From UBA11889 sp046582115 (lineage in GTDB: Bacteria > Pseudomonadota > Gammaproteobacteria > Pseudomonadales > Azotimanducaceae): a stretch of DNA of 53,076 nucleotides. Below the pieces are notes generated by a model that was not told the DNA's origin, searched no databases, and worked only from the letters and a program-made list of their open reading frames with translations. Positions within the stretch are counted from its first letter, which is position 1. Every line of letters begins with the position of its first letter. The stretch spans positions 1-53,076 of the forward strand of contig JAYGFA010000021.1 in NCBI GenBank assembly GCA_046582115.1, read 5' to 3'. Shown here piece after piece: positions 51,338 to 53,076 of this stretch. The position numbers were made by a program, and so were the translations under genes.

Positions 51338-51768
51338 TAAACCGCTTCCACCTCGATTCCAGCACTACGAGCGCTACCAGCAATCGTTCGAACCGCGGCA
51401 TCCATATCTGCCGCGGTCAAATCTGGGTCTTTCAATCGAGCAATTTCCTCTAATTGCTCGCGGGTTACCTTTCCTACCTTCTTGGTATTTGGTGTACCGC
51501 TGCCCTTCTCAACCCCAGCAGCTTTACGTAGCAACACCGAAGCAATCGGTGTTTTAGTGACAAATGTAAAACTACGGTCCGAATAAACAGTAACAACCAC
51601 TGGAATCGGCATTCCAGCCTCTAGGTTTTGTGTTTCCGCGTTAAAGGCCTTACAGAAGTCCATAATGTTGACTCCATGTTGGCCCAGTGCGGGGCCGACC
51701 GGCGGACTCGGGTTAGCCTGCCCTGCCGCTACTTGTACCTTAATGTATGCGTCTACTTTCTTTGCCAT
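51337..51768 (-). CDS. rplK: 50S ribosomal protein L11
   Basis: 143 residues: AYIKVQVAAGQANPSPPVGPALGQHGVNIMDFCKAFNAET at the N-terminus, the thiostrepton/RelA-linked domain with its proline helix. The C-terminal rRNA-binding domain carries TPIASVLLRKAAGVEKGSG. The 71-base gap to nusG may hold the L1 target site, but I could not define it. Confidence 0.98.
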   Translation of the reverse strand: MAKKVDAYIKVQVAAGQANPSPPVGPALGQHGVNIMDFCKAFNAETQNLEAGMPIPVVVTVYSDRSFTFVTKTPIASVLLRKAAGVEKGSGTPNTKKVGKVTREQLEEIARLKDPDLTAADMDAAVRTIAGSARSAGIEVEAV

Positions 51769-51839
51769 GATTTAATTACGCAGCCGGCCAAGACAGGGCC
51801 TCGATGTTGGTATAGAACCGTCAACGTCAGCCACGCTAG

Positions 51840-52373
51840 TCACCCTTTCTCGACTTGAGAAAAATCTAGCTCCACCGGAGTCGACCGACCAAAAATCGTT
51901 ACGGCAACAACCAACCTGCTTTTCTCGTAGTTCACCTTCTCAACGACTCCATTGAAGTCATTGAACGGTCCATCAATAACCCGTACGAGTTCGCCCGGTT
52001 CAAATACCGTCTTCGGCATCGCCCGATCTGTCCCGGCTTCAACGCGATCAAGAATTGCGCCAGCTTCGGCTTCGGTGATCGGCGCCGGTTGATCGGCCTT
52101 ACCACCAATAAATCCCATCACGCGAGGCGTCTCTTTGACCAAATGCCAGGTTTCGTCGTTCAAATCCATTTCGACTAACACATATCCAGGAAAGAATTTC
52201 CTCTCGCTACGTCTTTTCTGACCCGCACGCATTTCAACGACTTCCTCAGTAGGAACCAATACCTTGCCGAAATGCTCTTGTAAGTCGGAAAGTTCAATCC
52301 GTTCACTCAACGCCCGCGCCACATTTTTTTCGAAGCCCGAATATGCGTGTACGACGTACCAATGTTTTGTCAT
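51840..52373 (-). CDS. nusG: Transcription termination/antitermination factor NusG
   Basis: 177 residues. The NGN domain opens KHWYVVHAYSGFEKNVARALSERI and carries RKFFPGYVLVEMDLNDETWHLVKETPRVMGFIGG. The C-terminal KOW domain (PGELVRVIDGPFNDFNGVVEKVNYEKSRLVV) binds Rho or S10. ATG 52373 is four bases after the secE stop; a GTG or upstream Met would overlap secE. Confidence 0.97.
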   Translation of the reverse strand: MTKHWYVVHAYSGFEKNVARALSERIELSDLQEHFGKVLVPTEEVVEMRAGQKRRSERKFFPGYVLVEMDLNDETWHLVKETPRVMGFIGGKADQPAPITEAEAGAILDRVEAGTDRAMPKTVFEPGELVRVIDGPFNDFNGVVEKVNYEKSRLVVAVTIFGRSTPVELDFSQVEKG

Positions 52374-52377
52374 CACG

Positions 52378-52755
52378 CTATCCAATGATCGACTTTACAA
52401 GCCACGAAAGAAAAGAATCTAACCCCCACAAAATAAGCGAAAAAATAATCATTAAGAGAATCACGATGCCCGTGGTCTGTATTGTCTCCTGACGAGTTGG
52501 CCAGACCACTCTGCGAATTTCTGAACGGGCTTCGCGCGCCATCTCCCAAATTGCCTTCCCTTTTTCGGTTTGCAGACCAATAAATCCAGCAAAAATAGTT
52601 ACTGCAACCATCGCTAGCGCACGCAACAGAACATTAATTTCGTCGCTGTAGTACCAATTAGCCCAAATGCCACCCACAACAAGCGCAGTAACGACGATCC
52701 ATTTGATCAGATCGAATGTCCCTCGTTCACGCATTAGTTCAGTCTTTGAACTCAC
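52378..52755 (-). CDS. secE: Protein translocase subunit SecE
   Basis: 125 residues with three hydrophobic segments (about 15-35, 42-62 and 92-115), the gammaproteobacterial three-helix form. The conserved amphipathic hinge is WEMAREARSEIRRVVWPTRQETIQTT. It clamps the two halves of SecY. GTG at 52755 has AGAGG before it; the Met at 52803 would lie inside tRNA-Trp, so I reject it. Located between tRNA-Trp and nusG, as usual. Confidence 0.96.
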   Translation of the reverse strand: MSSKTELMRERGTFDLIKWIVVTALVVGGIWANWYYSDEINVLLRALAMVAVTIFAGFIGLQTEKGKAIWEMAREARSEIRRVVWPTRQETIQTTGIVILLMIIFSLILWGLDSFLSWLVKSIIG

Positions 52756-52773
52756 TTTGCCTCTTTGATTGCC

Positions 52774-52850
52774 TGGCAGGCCAGGAGGGAATCGAACCCC
52801 CAACCTGCGGTTTTGGAGACCGCTGCTCTACCAAATTGAGCTACTGGCCT
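52774..52850 (-). tRNA. tRNA-Trp (anticodon CCA)
   Basis: A 77-base cloverleaf, CCA included. Acceptor arms AGGCCAG and CTGGCCT pair; the D-arm has AGCTCAATTTGGTAGAGC; the anticodon stem GCGGT/ACCGC holds CTCCAAA, anticodon CCA; the T-arm has GGTTCGATTCC. It lies 24 bases after tuf copy 2 and 18 bases before secE, so the three may be transcribed together. Confidence 0.97.
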
Positions 52851-52874
52851 AACTTTATTTCCCGTGATAAATAC

Positions 52875-53076
52875 CTAAGTGACAATTTTGGTGACGACAC
52901 CTGCGCCAACTGTTCGGCCGCCCTCACGGATAGCAAATCGGACTCCTTCATCCATTGCAATCGGACTAATCAGTTCCACATTCATGTTGATGTTGTCGCC
53001 CGGCATCACCATCTCAACGTCAGTAGGCAGCTCCACCGCACCGGTGACATCAGTAGTCCGAAAATAGAACTGAGGG
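52875..53076 (-). CDS. tuf: Elongation factor Tu (copy 2), C-terminal part cut by window edge
   Basis: The last 66 codons and stop of a second tuf gene: PQFYFRTTDVTGAVELPTDVEMVMPGDNINMN and onward to VGAGVVTKIVT. Base for base it matches copy 1 (36594-36795) apart from two third-position changes, both silent. The match ends about five bases past the stop. Two tuf genes, one before tRNA-Trp-secE and one after fusA, is the common gammaproteobacterial state. Confidence 0.97.
   Translation of the reverse strand, partial: PQFYFRTTDVTGAVELPTDVEMVMPGDNINMNVELISPIAMDEGVRFAIREGGRTVGAGVVTKIVT

Overview
The window looks like a chromosomal segment from a gammaproteobacterium, probably free-living and perhaps marine (the habitat is inference). 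The evidence is gene order. A tuf, tRNA-Trp, secE, nusG, rplKAJL, rpoBC, rpsLG, fusA, tuf, S10/spc/alpha ribosomal run ends in rpoA-rplQ. It is followed by convergent uvrA and divergent ssb, by an nadD-rsfS-mrdA-rodA-mltB-rlpA-dacA-lipB cell-wall cluster, and by the hemA/lolB/tRNA-Gln/rplY/pth/ychF neighbourhood. Almost everything is conserved core genome. I see no CRISPR array, insertion sequence, prophage or obvious defence island.

Layout. 1-1447: the start of a TonB-dependent receptor (minus), a weak hypothetical frame (plus) and a stand-alone RRM protein (minus). 1640-5680: ychF, pth, rplY, a decayed prs, tRNA-Gln and lolB, all minus. 5754-9662: hemA, prfA, prmC and a MoeB/ThiF-type protein, plus strand and tightly packed. 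9613-18065: a minus-strand envelope and cofactor cluster of lipB, dacA, rlpA, mltB, rodA, mrdA, rsfS, nadD and a LON-domain protein. 18115-19304: uppP and a VOC protein (plus). 19332-22793: ssb and uvrA, divergent. 22833-53076: about 30 kb of minus-strand transcription and translation genes in canonical order, from rplQ at the low-coordinate end to a second, partial tuf at the window edge.

How the parts work together. The right-hand 30 kb supplies most ribosomal proteins, three RNA polymerase subunits, EF-Tu, EF-G, NusG and the SecY/SecE translocon. Many genes overlap by 1 to 4 bases, suggesting translational coupling. The cell-wall cluster pairs the elongasome transpeptidase and its glycosyltransferase with lytic enzymes and a carboxypeptidase, and UppP nearby recycles the lipid carrier. 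The hemA-prfA-prmC block joins tetrapyrrole synthesis to translation termination.

The most unusual points are losses from conserved neighbourhoods. The prs gene next to tRNA-Gln is a 5'-truncated pseudogene with two in-frame stops. The ispE gene expected between lolB and tRNA-Gln is gone apart from a possible scrap. The rlmH gene expected between rsfS and mrdA is absent. Other points are a structured 153-base spacer between rpsJ and rplC, acidic C-terminal tails on L25 and L17, paired hairpins in the rplA-rplJ leader, and frequent TTG starts. I did not find a convincing new multi-gene system.
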